NCBI GenBank assembly: GCA_004352715.1 | Contig: SCFE01000074.1 | Location: forward strand, 1,772,559 to 1,836,558 | Length of the DNA: 64,000 bases | Reading direction: 5' to 3' | From: Hofstenia miamia | Taxonomy: Eukaryota; Xenacoelomorpha; Acoela | Shown: in pieces, positions 13,101-25,548 of the stretch | How the letters are laid out: each line of letters starts with the position of its first letter | How positions within the stretch are numbered: the stretch's first letter is position 1 | The notes under the pieces: generated by a model | Databases searched by the model: none | Seen by the model: the letters and a program-made list of their open reading frames with translations, nothing else | Told to the model about the DNA's origin: nothing | Made by a program: the position numbers and the translations under genes

Positions 13101-14950
13101 TGATTGGATAATGTAAAGGTTCAGAGAAGACCTGATATATAGAATGCTTTACACAACTAACCTCTGCAAATATGTATAGTTTCTCATACATATTTATGAA
13201 TGACAGAATACAAGATGCTCGTTAATCTAAAATAGAGCCTCAACCAAATATTAAGAAAAATTCAATTAAAAAATTATTAAAAACAAGCAAATTGTAAACA
13301 CCAAGTATTTCATTTTATGTTGAAATTCTAGAATTTTTGAAAATCGAATGCACTTTCATTTTTAAAACAGATTTAAAAATAAACACAGATTTTGAAGGCT
13401 GTTTCTAGTAGAAGATTAGCAAAAATTAAAGATTGGTTTCTAGATAATTAAAAATAAATCTATTTATGGATGTATTATATTCGGTATTAAATTCATGGTC
13501 AAAATTGCAAATTTGGACAAGTAATTAATATTGCAAAAATGGGGTAAATACACATTACCATTTAAAACAATATTTCCATAACCAAAGTGTAATCAGTTCC
13601 ACAAATGTACTTCAAAACTACCAGTGATTCATCTAAATTTTTCAAGGCTTCATAGACGTCAATATTTTATTTGCAGACGAGATGTTCATATGAAGGTGCA
13701 CTATATTCTTTGATTGACAGGGAGAATTACTTTTAATGTTAAATATTTCGACATAGGAGAACAGCATATCACAAAATTTTCCGATGATGTTAATGTTTCA
13801 AGCAAAGCTACATACATCTAATTTTTGCAAATATAATGAAGTATATAGAGAATATATATTTCAATAGTCATTTACAAATGATTTATATAATATTGTTATA
13901 GCTAAAAAGTTGCAATAAACAATTTCTAGTAAATATAAAAGTAGATAATCTAATATATTGCTTGCAAATGTAAATTAATAAACTTTAACAGACAATTCAA
14001 TAACCAAAATATTATTTGCTTTTTTAATGCATGCATATAAATTGAAGAAAAATTACAAGTAAATGTAAATCATTGTGTAAAAAATTTGACTAGTGCTCTA
14101 TATGCCTTAATGTATCGTTCAACGTTTCTAGAATATCCCTTATTAAGTGTAATTATAATTGCGACTTGAGAAATTTCACCTCCGTCTTAAATATCCAACC
14201 AAATGATTATATAACTTAATATCAATATTAGTAATTTAACATTTTTGTTCAAATCTCTTCTAAATGAAACCCCAATGCACCAGTGCAAAAATAATTTTAA
14301 TTGGAAGATGTATCCTTTAATAGTCCCCCCAACATAAAAGACGTGTCTGTAATGTGTCTCTTTGTTTGTTAGGCCAGGTGAGCTATGATTTGGTGCGATT
14401 ATTCAAAGTAAGTTATGTCCTGTAGGTGCCTAGCGCTAAGCCATGTATATATTTCCAAACGATAAGACTGATTTTATATTGTATCCTGTACATAACCTTG
14501 AACCAATGCAATTATATGTAGGATAGGTTAATATGTTCTTTTATATCCAAAGAGTAGGTTAGCCTGAAACATCTGTTCAGGATTAATTGTAAATTAAAAA
14601 TAAGATAATTCGGAATATCAAAAATTATGCTGTTTTGAAAACACAATTAAGATAGTACAAATGCTTGAACTAAAAATTTAATAGACTTAATAGTTAAAAA
14701 TTTCTTTTATATTTTTTAATATTCCGGATTGAATTATTGCATAAGTTATTGAACATATGTAGTCCTTGAAAGACAATTTGCTGTCCAAGATATCACCAAG
14801 ATCACGAACATTATAAGAAACTGCAGTTTAACTACATAGTGATTTTAGAAGAATTGCCTATTAGCAGTTTTCTATCTTGTTGTTGTTGAGAACTTGATGA
14901 TAAGTGGACATAGTTTAAGAAATGTATAAATAAAATAATCCCCTTTTTCC
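10125..14950. other. Mostly featureless; GGGC-rich patches at 10729-10830 and 11470-11567
   Basis: The two GC-rich patches are weakly inverse to each other (GTGACC...GGCTGGTCGTGGG against GTGACG...GGCTGGCCGTGGG) and could be ends of one ~840-bp element. GC-richer blocks also lie at 12165-12440 and 12600-12730 without recognisable content. Confidence 0.35.
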
Positions 14951-14959
14951 AGATTTGTT

Positions 14960-15145
14960 TCAAGATTAATCCGCATAGACTTGATTAGAAACGGAGAAAG
15001 TATAACAGTGCTTCCGCAGTGATTAAAATGTAGAATATCAATTTTGACTTGAAGGAAAACCGCTTCAACTGAGTGCGGTTTACAATAGCAAGATTGCATT
15101 AAAGATAAGAAGATTAGTGTGTTCAGTATTTCTTCTTGATTGAAA
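14960..15145 (-). pseudogene. Possible non-LTR RT C-terminal relic
   Basis: Minus-strand reading YFNQEEILNTLIFLSLMQSC then PHSVEAVFLQVKIDILHF resembles the QKKILRIITF...H.EPLF..L.IL motif of RT C-termini. There is no other support. The MITE at 15151 inserted next to it. Confidence 0.25.
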
Positions 15146-15150
15146 TACAC

Positions 15151-15407
15151 CAGACTTGTCAACGAGCCGACATTTCCTAGCTCGGCTCGCCACATAAAAT
15201 CTTTGAATGAGGCTCGTTTTAGCTCAGTATTTTATTAAAAATATTGTGCTCAAAGAATTTTTTACGTAGCTCTTCCTATTATTTAATAAACATTTCTTAA
15301 ATAAACTTGCATTGCTTGAAATAGGCTCGTTTTGGCCTCGTTGTATATCAGATACTGGGCTCAAGCTTAGCTCGGCTCGTTAGAAGCTCGGCTCGTTGAC
15401 AAGTCTG
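15151..15407 (-). mobile_element. hAT-type MITE copy (GAGCC family)
   Basis: 257 bp bounded by CAGACTTGTCAACGAGCC and its inverse, flanked by the perfect 8-bp duplication AAATACAC (15143-15150 and 15408-15415). Clusters of GGCTCG sit inside both ends. There is no coding capacity. An 8-bp target duplication with CAG... termini is the hallmark of the hAT superfamily. Confidence 0.85.
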
Positions 15408-15805
15408 AAATACACCAAACTATAAGCGGAAAGAATCCACTGACTCCTTACTGTACAACTCTACACACACGAGTAATCGTTGTACTGTCTTTTAAAGAAT
15501 TTAGAATTTTTATTTTCAAACTATTAAGAAACACTGTAAAATTCAGATTTAAAGCAGGAATACAAAAAATCAAATTTAAAACATTGCATTAAAGTGTACT
15601 GAATTTCTTAAAATTGATCACAGTATTCATTCACATTGAATTGTTATAAATAGTTGGGATTTATATATCTTTGTGTATGTCCCATGAGAAAGTGTTAGTA
15701 CATTACATCTTTTTTTAGTACTACATACTCTAAGATAAATAACTTTCGGCTAAGCAAATATACCTCAAACTTTATCAAATTTGTTTCGTTTCTGACTCGC
15801 TCTAG

Positions 15806-15871
15806 TGCAAACACTATCGTGTCTCAATTCAGTGGGCTCTGGGTAAAGAGGTTTGCACAAGGGCAATCTTG
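15806..15871 (+). CDS. Candidate internal exon of an unidentified gene
   Basis: This 66-nt segment of raised GC content is preceded by a pyrimidine-rich CGCTCTAG and followed by GTAATC. In phase 2 it is open and reads ANTIVSQFSGLWVKRFAQGQ before ending in the two bases TG. Joined to the exon at 17753 this completes a Trp codon and the frame stays open to a stop. I do not recognise the protein. I found no convincing exon further upstream, so the support is the splice sites, the phase match and the non-repetitive composition. Confidence 0.35.
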
Positions 15872-17140
15872 GTAATCCAATTTTTTAACTTAAAATCCGA
15901 ATATAAAAAAATTTCATTGTTATGATAAAATTTTTAAAATAATTTCATAAATACTAAATTTCAATACAATAGTAGATGAAATTATTAATAAAATTTCTTC
16001 AGAACTAATTGAAGGTAAGTTCTAAGTAATTTTTTCAGAACCAAGAATTAATGAAAGTTTTAATTATGATTCATCAGGTGGAGTGCATGTATAGTAATCT
16101 TAACATCAACTTTTTTAATAATTCAACGAAACGATTATTGCCAGATGAAGCAGAAGTTGATGGTGGATTTAATTCTCTCAAAATGTCATTATAGATTATA
16201 TCAACATAATTAATTCCTGAAATTGCGACGGCATTGAAAGAGTATCTGTTAAATACATGTAGAATGTCAGAAATAGACTTAATAACAAAATCATTTTGTA
16301 TGACATACAGAAGATGATGTTTTTTTCAATATCAACTTAAAATATAAAAATATCACAGGCCCTTGATAATATACTAAATGTTTAGTTAATTCAGAAATTT
16401 TAATATTTTCGAACTGTATATTTTTAACGAGAGAGTGAAAGAGAGAGAAAGAGAGAGAGATTTCCATTGCAATTGACTGATATAAATCAAGTGAATTTTG
16501 ATACAATTAGTTAGTGGGTATTACCTTTAATTTATTTGAAATGGCACCCTAAAAACTATATCAATAATTTTACACGCTATGTAAATTATCGTGAAAAAAT
16601 CGAATTCAGTTAGAAAAATTTAGTTTATTCTCAATTTGGAAATATTAAGAGTGAAAACTTATAAAAATCCCTTTAAATCACTAATTTTGATATAAAATCA
16701 TTCAATAAAATGGAATTTTAGGATAATTTTTCAATTTTTTCACTATAATTTACATAGCTTGTATATTTATGGAATTAGTCTTTAAGGTGCCCCTTCACAG
16801 TAGAAGAGGAGAAAAGCTAAATTTCTGCTTAAATTTGAATTCACGTAGTGCTCAAAATCGAAGTTATTGTGTTAATCATTGCAGAAATATATTGCAAAGA
16901 TAAGTGTTTAATTATTACTAACTTCAATTTTGTAAATGTTGGGTTGCATAAACGTTTAGACATCTTAAACTTTGTACTGGTGTAAGTAATAAAATTTGAA
17001 AACTACTAGACTATGATATTTCTACGTTTGGTATATTAAGAAATCAAGCATTAACAATTTTAAAAATTATAATATAGATATGTTTTTGCACGTGTTAGAA
17101 TTCATGAAAATGCAATCATTAAGGGATATTGTATCCAAGC

Positions 17141-17145
<5 letters not shown>

Positions 17146-17188
<43 letters not shown>
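17146..17188. repeat. TA microsatellite
   Basis: TA dinucleotides ending GTATATATGT, inside the putative intron between 15871 and 17753. Confidence 0.9.
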
Positions 17189-17752
17189 GTTGGCATCTAA
17201 TTGAGGATAAATTAAGTATTTGCTGTAAGAATTATGGCATTTTGTATTACGACTTTTAAGCAAATTAATTTGTTTCTAAAGAATGCAAAATTATTAATTA
17301 AAACTTTTAAACAAAACGCTTAGAATTAATTAATATTAATTTGTCTGCAGCATTAATAAAATTAGGAAACAAAGTTTTGCGTCAAGCTATTAAGAATATT
17401 AAAACACTACTTAAAAAAATACGAAATTTGCATAATGAAAATTCCAATATCTTTAAAAAATCAATATCACTTACAAAGCTATATTGATTAAAAATCCATC
17501 TACCAGCAATCTTTGTTGAACTTTGTTTTAGTAAAAAAACTTTAGAATCAAGAAAAATATTATATTCAACTGCCCAATAAGTATAATATTACACAAATAA
17601 TTATTAAAATTTCAAAAATTTTTTGCACCTAATTAAATATTTTAACTAAACATTTATAAAATTTAATATTTCTAGTAGTTTTAATTTTAATGAGTAATAA
17701 AAAAAATTCAAGTGCTTGAAAAACTAGCTGGAAATGCATTTACCATTTGCAG

Positions 17753-17981
17753 GAGATTCTCGATAGATATAGCTTGGTATAGCATCCACCGTCAACACAG
17801 AAATGGAAAGATTGATGATAAGAACGACCAAGCAGATAAGCACGCATTTGTTGTTCATTTCTTGAGCGTGATCCTCGAAATCTGTTTTCAGTATTTACTT
17901 GAAGATAATTCTGATTGGCTGAATTTAGATGAACAAGATTCGCTTACTTCCTGTATAAATAATTGGCTTGATTGTGAATAA
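17753..17981 (+). CDS. Candidate 3'-terminal exon of an unidentified gene
   Basis: An acceptor-like TTACCATTTGCAG opens a 229-nt segment that is open in phase 2 to a TAA at 17979-17981; AATAAA follows at 17989-17994. The residues are RFSIDIAWYSIHRQHRNGKI, then DDKNDQADKHAFVVHFLSV, ILEICFQYLLEDNSDWLNL and DEQDSLTSCINNWLDCE. This is balanced, non-repetitive, helix-rich composition unlike the AT-rich junk translations around it. The family is unknown to me. It could be a decayed exon, but the exon structure and poly(A) signal look intact. Confidence 0.5.
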
Positions 17982-17988
17982 CAAATTT

Positions 17989-17994
17989 AATAAA
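17989..17994 (+). promoter_or_regulatory. AATAAA poly(A) signal
   Basis: The canonical hexamer lies 8 bp past the TAA of the candidate terminal exon ending at 17981. Alone it would be weak in AT-rich DNA; its value is its position. Confidence 0.4.
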
Positions 17995-17999
17995 CATTT

Positions 18000-20900
18000 A
18001 ATTTTTTTGAATTCAAATTTTCACAAAGTATAAATTAATTCTAGCTAATGATTTGCGCAATAATTTCATTTACAACAATTTCCTGCTTAATGGACCTTTA
18101 AACATACTCTTAATTTTTGAGTTATAGCTTTTGCAATTTACCAATGTACACAAAATTTGTTAATTTAATGAAGCCATCTATCAATTTAGTGCTCATAAAT
18201 CTGCACTGACGTATTTCTACAATGCAAGACAACTAAATCTAAATAATTGTTTTCTTGATATTTTTCTTAATATTATAAATGTTTGAACATGTGTATAACA
18301 TTTTTGTTGAAAACTTTGTAAGAGATAATCAAAAAAATTATTTGAAATTACTGCATGATAATACATAAATATGTATAGTTTTAACATATTAGACTTCATG
18401 TAAATATTAACTTACGTTAGAAAACGATATTAGACTTTAAGTGGAAAATAGAGTTTTGGAGCAGTAACTGACAATTTAGAAATTTACACTTTGATTGGCA
18501 AACTTGAAATTACAGTTACAATGTTGTTCATATTTTGAGGATGGTTTTGAGTACTTTAGATTTTATTAAAATATTTAATCCAACTGATTTTATTAGTGCG
18601 ATATTTAACTGAAGAAACACTATATTATGCAGTAGTGAGCTAATTGAATATGGAAATATTTATAAATATTATTTACACATGCAGGTTTTTTATTCATCAA
18701 GGCAAATATTAGTATTTTTATAAAAGCAAAAATATGTATGGTCTACATTTGTATTAAAAGCACTAAAATAAGAACAACATTTAAAAATCTTGGTATATTC
18801 CAAAAATTTCAGTCAAATTTTACAGTCAAGGTTATTCAAAGAATAGAAATTAAATATTCATTTCCACAATAGAAAAAATTTACTATTTTTGTACAAATTT
18901 GTTGAAACTTGCCATCAGCATAATTTTATATTTAATATTGCAAGCATTCTCCACTTCTTCATTTACTTTTTGTAGTTGCAAAGTGGGTTTGTGGAAGATT
19001 GACAATATTATTCTGTAGAAATTATATTATATATATATATAGGTTGGAATTGTTCTCATGGTAGACAGCGACGAAAATATCGTCATGTTTACACATATGT
19101 TGTAGCACTAGTTATTACGGTATGAATTAATAAAACGTTTATGGACCAATCATTTATAAACTAAAAAACATGGACAAGTTGAACAAATTTAAAAAAATTG
19201 TAATTTTGCATACTCAAGCAAAAACTCATGTCCGGATTTAAGTTTTATAACAATATTTCGTCAATAATGATCCATCCAAGTTCTATGCATTACTTAATTA
19301 TTTATTTGTAAATTCCTATAGTAAATACCTATTTTTATAGTATACTTTGTATTTTCTGCTAATTTATCATTGTTCATTGGTATATAAATTAACAGAATAT
19401 AGAAAATCGTATCATATACAATGCATGAAATATGTTACTAAATCCAAATACAAAATACTTTGTTATAAGGGATTTTTGCACTTCTTTCCCACATTTTTGC
19501 TAATTTTTTCTATTTAAATTATTCTTCGTTTTAATCAATACCTGATAAATAGTGGAATTTTTATCTAAAAACGACCATTCATTGAACTTAACCTTAAGAC
19601 TCCTGGCGTCTTACTTATAAGACAGTTTCCCACATTTACAAAGAATTTTCTGCAAGCCTATTAGCAAATTTTGAAAATCTTGGGGTATGGATAGGTCTAT
19701 TAAGGAGCATACTTGAATACAATGTTGAATTTCTATTAAAGCGTATGGCTGTGGCTGAGATTTTTGAAAAAAAGTAACAAGTTTTCCTTGAAAATTTCTA
19801 ATTTTTGAAAAAATCAAATTTTCTCCATAATTATGTTCATGCATTTATAAAGGCTTGAGTCCATGGAAGCAACAAAAGTTTTGAATGTTTCTTGAGAGGT
19901 CCTAAGATAACCCATTGAGGCTTGATGTGCGCACAGTCAGAGGCTGCGGTCGCAGGGACGAAGGTTATAAGCGCTTAAAAATGTTTTATGTGATCATGAA
20001 AATCTCTTAAAAATCCCAAGCCTGTTTAAGGTTAAAGCAGTCATTTAGGAAGAGAAGAGATGTTTGGAGATATTTGAGTTTATATATAATGGAGTGCATA
20101 TGCAGATGAATTTAGTAATACGGAGTTTTATGTTTATTACGTTATGCTGATGCTTCGACCTGCTCTTATTCCAAATGCAGAGTTGGCTTTAGTCTGCGCT
20201 TGGCCTTGTTCAAAATTAATAACAAGGTGCCTGTCGTTATAATATAGGTTTCACACCTTTATATATTTATGGTAAAACTATTTTCATCTATTCTTTCTGC
20301 AAGCTACCTCTTAACTAACCTTAATAAGAACATGCAGATATATTTCGACTTACAAAGTCATCGTCAGTTTTACAAATTATTCCGTCTAAATTTACTAGAT
20401 TTTACAATAATAATTATAATTTTTTAAATTTTAAAAAGTGGTAAATTTAATTTATAAATATAGTCTTCTTTTGTGTTCAAACTTGGTTGCAAGGATTTTA
20501 TAAAAATACTCTCAATTTTTAAATTACTTGATCTTGATGTCTGATGTAATATGTTTGTTTCAAAAATTATTCCGCACTTAATTAGATGATTCGATATATT
20601 AGAACTGGTCTCATGTTCTTTAATTCTTCTTGATAGTTGCCTACTAGAAGAACCTCTTAACTGCTGTAAAGAATTCGTACTTTGCCATAAGAATAACTAT
20701 CCTAACACTTTCTTGTATTGTGTATATTTTAAATGGTGCTGAAACTGAAAACAAAATCAAATAATTAAAATCGTACTGTAAAACAAAATTTTAATGTCTC
20801 TTGCTCATTGTATACAAGTTCCAATATTTTCAGAAATATATTTTTGATGTAAAAACAATTTAAAAATGGATGATGACTCTTTGAACACCCTGTATATATT

Positions 20901-22970
20901 TACTTTAAATAATTTTTCAAGGTTTTTGTGCATTGGTGATAAATTCATAAATTTGGTTTTTTCAATGCTTACTTTTTTTTGATTGCTTGCAAAATAGTCG
21001 TTTATTTTTTGTACACCAGTTTGCAAGATAAACAATGCTAATAATAATAATAAAAGTTAAACAAACAAAGTAATAATAATTATTGCACTCTATTATATTT
21101 ACTNTATAATGAATAAACTTTCGTGAACGCTAAAATCCTATTTTTACGTGCGTGAGCTTAGCTGACTTTGCCAACTTTGAGTACATACGCCATGTAGACA
21201 CCACATTACTTGCTGTTGCTTACATTAATTGTATACATACTTATGGGCATCCTATATATATATACATGATTATTTATTTATTTATTTACTATTCAATCAG
21301 CAATTACGAAGTTTTAAGATATATTTACAAGTTTTTAACTGCAATAGACCCATGCGATGAGTTTAGGCAACCCACTGCTTTCTGTAAATGCGTTGAGTTT
21401 GTTTTATACCAAAATTGCTTTCATTGACTTCCTATGATGTTTCGCATTTTATGAAGGATCTGTTGGACCCTTCTTGAACGGGAAATTCCAAAATTGTTTT
21501 ATGGTGAAGCAACACCCTCGCGTTTGTAGCTGTGACTACTTTTCTTTGCCCGCAAGCCGATGGTCCACAGAAGCATCTAAGAGTGTTGATGAATGGTGTC
21601 AGTAACGTGGGTTAATCACCTTCTTCTTTATGCAAACATTTAGCAAAGAAAGACATAACTTATATATACATTTAATTTTCTATTTCTGTCAATTCGTTTA
21701 CAATACTAGAATTTTTTTGATTCCTAGCAGACCAACTATTCAACGCATTTGAAGATATGTAACATAATATAAGCATTGATAAGTTGTGTATTTGTACTAC
21801 AGAATGAGAAAAAACTATAATGCGATTTTAAGTAATATATTTTATCTAGATGAAGCCCAACTGATCTCACTTGCAGAGAACTGGTTAAACATGGCTATTA
21901 GAAAACAATTTTGATAAAAGATAGTATCTATTAATTCCAATATTAATTATTTGAAAAAGGAAATACAATAGTAATGATCCATAAATTTACATTAGACACG
22001 CTTCTTGTTTATTTTTGCTAGTTAAGTATATTTTAGGGAGCAGAAGTTACCAGTATTCAAGCAAAAAAAACTTGAGTACATTATCAAATTACTCATATAT
22101 TTTAAACTGCAAATATAATTGCATGTTTCTTGTAAATTTACTATATACTTATAAGCAACAACAAATCTTACCACACACTCGGGCAGCACAGATTAGGGTC
22201 CTGCGAATACTATAAACTTCGAGTCAGATTTAATATTGAATAGTACCTGTCCCGTTTGAGACAATATATTTAATAACATCATGATATTAAAATGATGTAT
22301 GTTAAGTTGATAGCGTCTCTCTTCAGAACAAAATATTAAGATTGTATTGTTTATAATTTCTTAAAATCAATTTCACTTTCTAATCATTGGTAAGAGTTAT
22401 GTTAATACGTAATTACCACAGATGGCGCTTTCAAGTGGATAGATATACTTCACACAATTCCTTTGTTCAATTTAAGGGTTAATTCTACATCTACATACTG
22501 CATTTTATAATTATTAATTCATAATTTCTAGCTGATTACAAATGTATCTCATTGTACTTGGAAACCATTTGATCACTTAATGGTAACTTTACATGTATAA
22601 CATTGAGAGGCCTGTGTGCGTAGACAAGACTCAAGCTTCGAAATCCGACTTGACTCGACTCGAATCAAAAATATTTGTACTTGCAAGGCCCTGTTAGAGA
22701 CACAATTTGCTGTAAAAAATTGTTTGTATCTATTTTGGATCTAAATTTCAATTGTGTAAAAGATTTTGTTAACACTGGAGCTCCGAACCGGTCATTTGTG
22801 ACCGTTTTTGATGCAAATGTTAAACAACTTCTTACTACATGTAAAAATTTTTACAAGTTTACACCTATATTCACTAATTCTTCTGTAAAGTACGAATTGA
22901 TGACATTTTTGGAAAACAGACAGACTTAGATATTAAAAATCATTAATACCCCTTAAACTCCGAAAACCGG
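18000..22970. other. No feature seen
   Basis: AT-rich. A single N at 21104 marks a contig joint. GC-richer patches at 19910-19970, 20155-20240 and 21440-21620 do not read as any known protein on either strand. Confidence 0.5.
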
Positions 22971-22975
22971 TCATT

Positions 22976-23535
22976 AATAATAATAATAATAATAATCAAT
23001 GACTTTATTTAGCCGCTGAAGGCATACACAACAAAGAAAATAAAAACAAGTCAAGTTTTACGGCAGCGAGGACAGTCACAGGAGATGATATAATAGCAAA
23101 TGGAAGAGTAGGCGAAGTTGGAGAAGGGCTCAGCAAAGAGGAAAGCCATCAAAGATTTCTTGAAGCTCGGTGGCGGGGAAAAGAAATCAATCGCTGTTGG
23201 AGGGTTGAGAGTCAATTAGCAGCAGTAGAAGCACGATTGAAAAACGAGTGAAGGGTGCGATGTTTCTTTGTACGACGAATGGAGAAGGTGACAACATCAT
23301 CAGAGCGAGTGCAGCAGGAATTAGAGAACTTAATGATATCAAAAGGATCAAGATCCAATTTGCGAGTCAGTAGTCGATTGAACAGAAGGAGATCACAGGC
23401 ATGGAAGTAGAGTGACAGCGGGAGAGTGGAGAATTTCAGCAGAGCGTCTTTATAGTCCAAAGAGGAAATCCATTTGAAAGCGCGTTTCTGGAAACGTTCC
23501 ATGGAGTGGAACAAAGCACCCAGACTAAACATTTA
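22976..23535 (-). pseudogene. Non-LTR retrotransposon 3' fragment with (ATT)n tail
   Basis: The open frame 23212-23532 reads HSMERFQKRAFKWIS, then KFSTLPLSLYFHACDLLLFN, typical of the region after the reverse-transcriptase thumb. On the minus strand an AATAAA follows and the element ends in about seven ATT triplets at 22976-22998. It is truncated at the 5' side, as expected for target-primed insertion. Confidence 0.7.
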
Positions 23536-23539
23536 ATGC

Positions 23540-24515
23540 ATGCGTTTGTGTAGTTATATTTATGCAGTAATATACTTGATATTGAGCATGTATTTAACAG
23601 TTTTCATCGTTTTAGTTAACAATTAATGGCAAGAGAAGCAGCAAAACGGGCTCTTAATCAAATTATGTGGGATATTGCATCAGATAGCAGTAGCAGTGTT
23701 TATTAAATAAGAACCTGAATGCCTGTATAAATCTCACTGTAATAAATGCTACACAAATACTGGTCATTTATGACCGGATTAGGAATTAAAGGGTGTAATA
23801 AATTTTCAGAGATCTAGTGTTAAAATTGTTCGTTAATCTTTGAATAGAGTACATTGTAACAACAAAAAGTAAAACGAATTTACTAAGTTTTAGACTCCGT
23901 AAACAGCTGTTGGGATATTTGCTAAGTCTTTTAATTGAAATCGCCAGTTCTTAATGAGAACATTGAATTGCTTTTAAATGGCAAAGAAAGAGTTGAATGT
24001 AATTCTTAAATATTTAAAATTATCTAATTGTTTTAAGTGCCAGCAATATTTAACATAGCCGAGAACATTTTTTGGAATTCGGTTTTGGTTTTATAATACA
24101 AACTTTGATAGCAAATATTCACAATAATTAAATATTGATCAAGAAGTACCGTCAAGGGTCGATTTAAATATCTATATTACTTGCACTACAAATGAAATGT
24201 CTAAATCTTTTAAATCATCTATTTCTTCAATGTGCCAGTGCTAAACGTAATTTAAACGGAGACAGAAACGTTTACTTAGCTTCTAGGTAACAACTGGAAA
24301 AAAAATAGAAATATTTATCTATTTTTTCGAAATGAATAAATTGAAAAACAAATTATTGCTATTTTCTCAAAAAAGGACATATTGAATTTAGAAAACATAT
24401 TGAAAAGTCGTGAACAAAATATACGTTTCCATCAGTATTTTAATGAAAAATTAAAAAAATTGCTCCAAAATTTAAATTATTTATCAAAAGAGGTATATCG
24501 GAAAATCTTATCACT
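23540..24515. other. No feature seen
   Basis: AT-rich and unique-looking. Confidence 0.55.
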
Positions 24516-24519
24516 AAAT

Positions 24520-24606
24520 ATAAATATATATATATATATATTATATATAATGTATATATATATTATATATATACATATTATATATATTTATATGTATATG
24601 ATATAT
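24520..24606. repeat. TA-rich microsatellite cluster
   Basis: Imperfect TA runs with ATTATATATA and TGTATATA interruptions. Confidence 0.85.
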
Positions 24607-24665
24607 ACAATTAACAGTTATTGTTTGTGGACTTAGTAGCAGTGTATGGTGCAGCAATGACTTTC

Positions 24666-25548
24666 AATGTTTGAACGCAATGCAATATTTCTTAGGTATC
24701 AGAGGGGGGCTTTCCTATAATTTTTGTAAAAATCCAAAACTTTGGAAGATCACAGTAACAATATTTTGGATTAGTTGTTTTTTGAAAAAAATCTATTTTA
24801 TGTGTTTTGTTTTTTCATATTTTAAGATGTTGATAGTGTCCCCAGTAGAAAATTCGAATCCAGATTACTGACCAGTCATTTGTCAAGGCTGCTTTTAACG
24901 TGTTTTAAACATTTGTTGATGTGATATTTTTTAATTTTCTTCTTTTAGGGGGGGGGGTACCTCCAATATTGTGACGTCATGCAAAAGGTTCCCATTTAAA
25001 AACGTGACAGAGCGTGATGAAGGGGGAGGGAGGTGTCAAAAAGACAAATTTAACATGACGTAATTATTGAATGCTCTCCAGTAGAAAAACGGATCTAATG
25101 TACTAANAATGTTTGAACGCAATGCAATATTTCTTAGGTATCAGAGGGGGGCTTTCCTATAATTTTTGTAAAAATCCAAAACTTTGGAAGATCACAGTAA
25201 CAATATTTTGGATTAGTTGTTTTTTGAAAAAAATCTATTTTATGTGTTTTGTTTTTTCATATTTTAAGATGTTGATAGTGTCCCCAGTAGAAAATTCGAA
25301 TCCAGATTACTGACCAGTCATTTGTCAAGGCTGCTTTTAACGTGTTTTAAACATTTGTTGATGTGATATTTTTTAATTTTCTTCTTTTAGGGGGGGGGGT
25401 ACCTCCAATATTGTGACGTCATGCAAAAGGTTCCCATTTAAAAACGTGACAGAGCGTGATGAAGGGGGAGGGAGGTGTCAAAAAGACAAATTTAACATGA
25501 CGTAATTATTGAATGCTCTCCAGTAGAAAAACGGATCTAATGTACTAA
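24666..25548. repeat. Perfect 441-bp direct duplication across a single N (probable assembly overlap)
   Basis: 24666-25106 and 25108-25548 appear identical, with only an N at 25107 between them. The duplicated block contains a run of G and paired ACGTGAC/GTGACGTCA words, so it may include a repeat itself, but the exact abutment at an N argues for a contig overlap. Confidence 0.85.

Noticed and set aside
14374-14408. 35-nt exon candidate between TTGTTTGTTAG and GTAAGTTATG
   Set aside because: Splice signals are good, but its only open frame ends in phase 0, incompatible with the exon at 15806, and nothing else supports it.
22675-22929. 84-codon plus-strand open frame
   Set aside because: No family resemblance, no splice or poly(A) context; likely chance.
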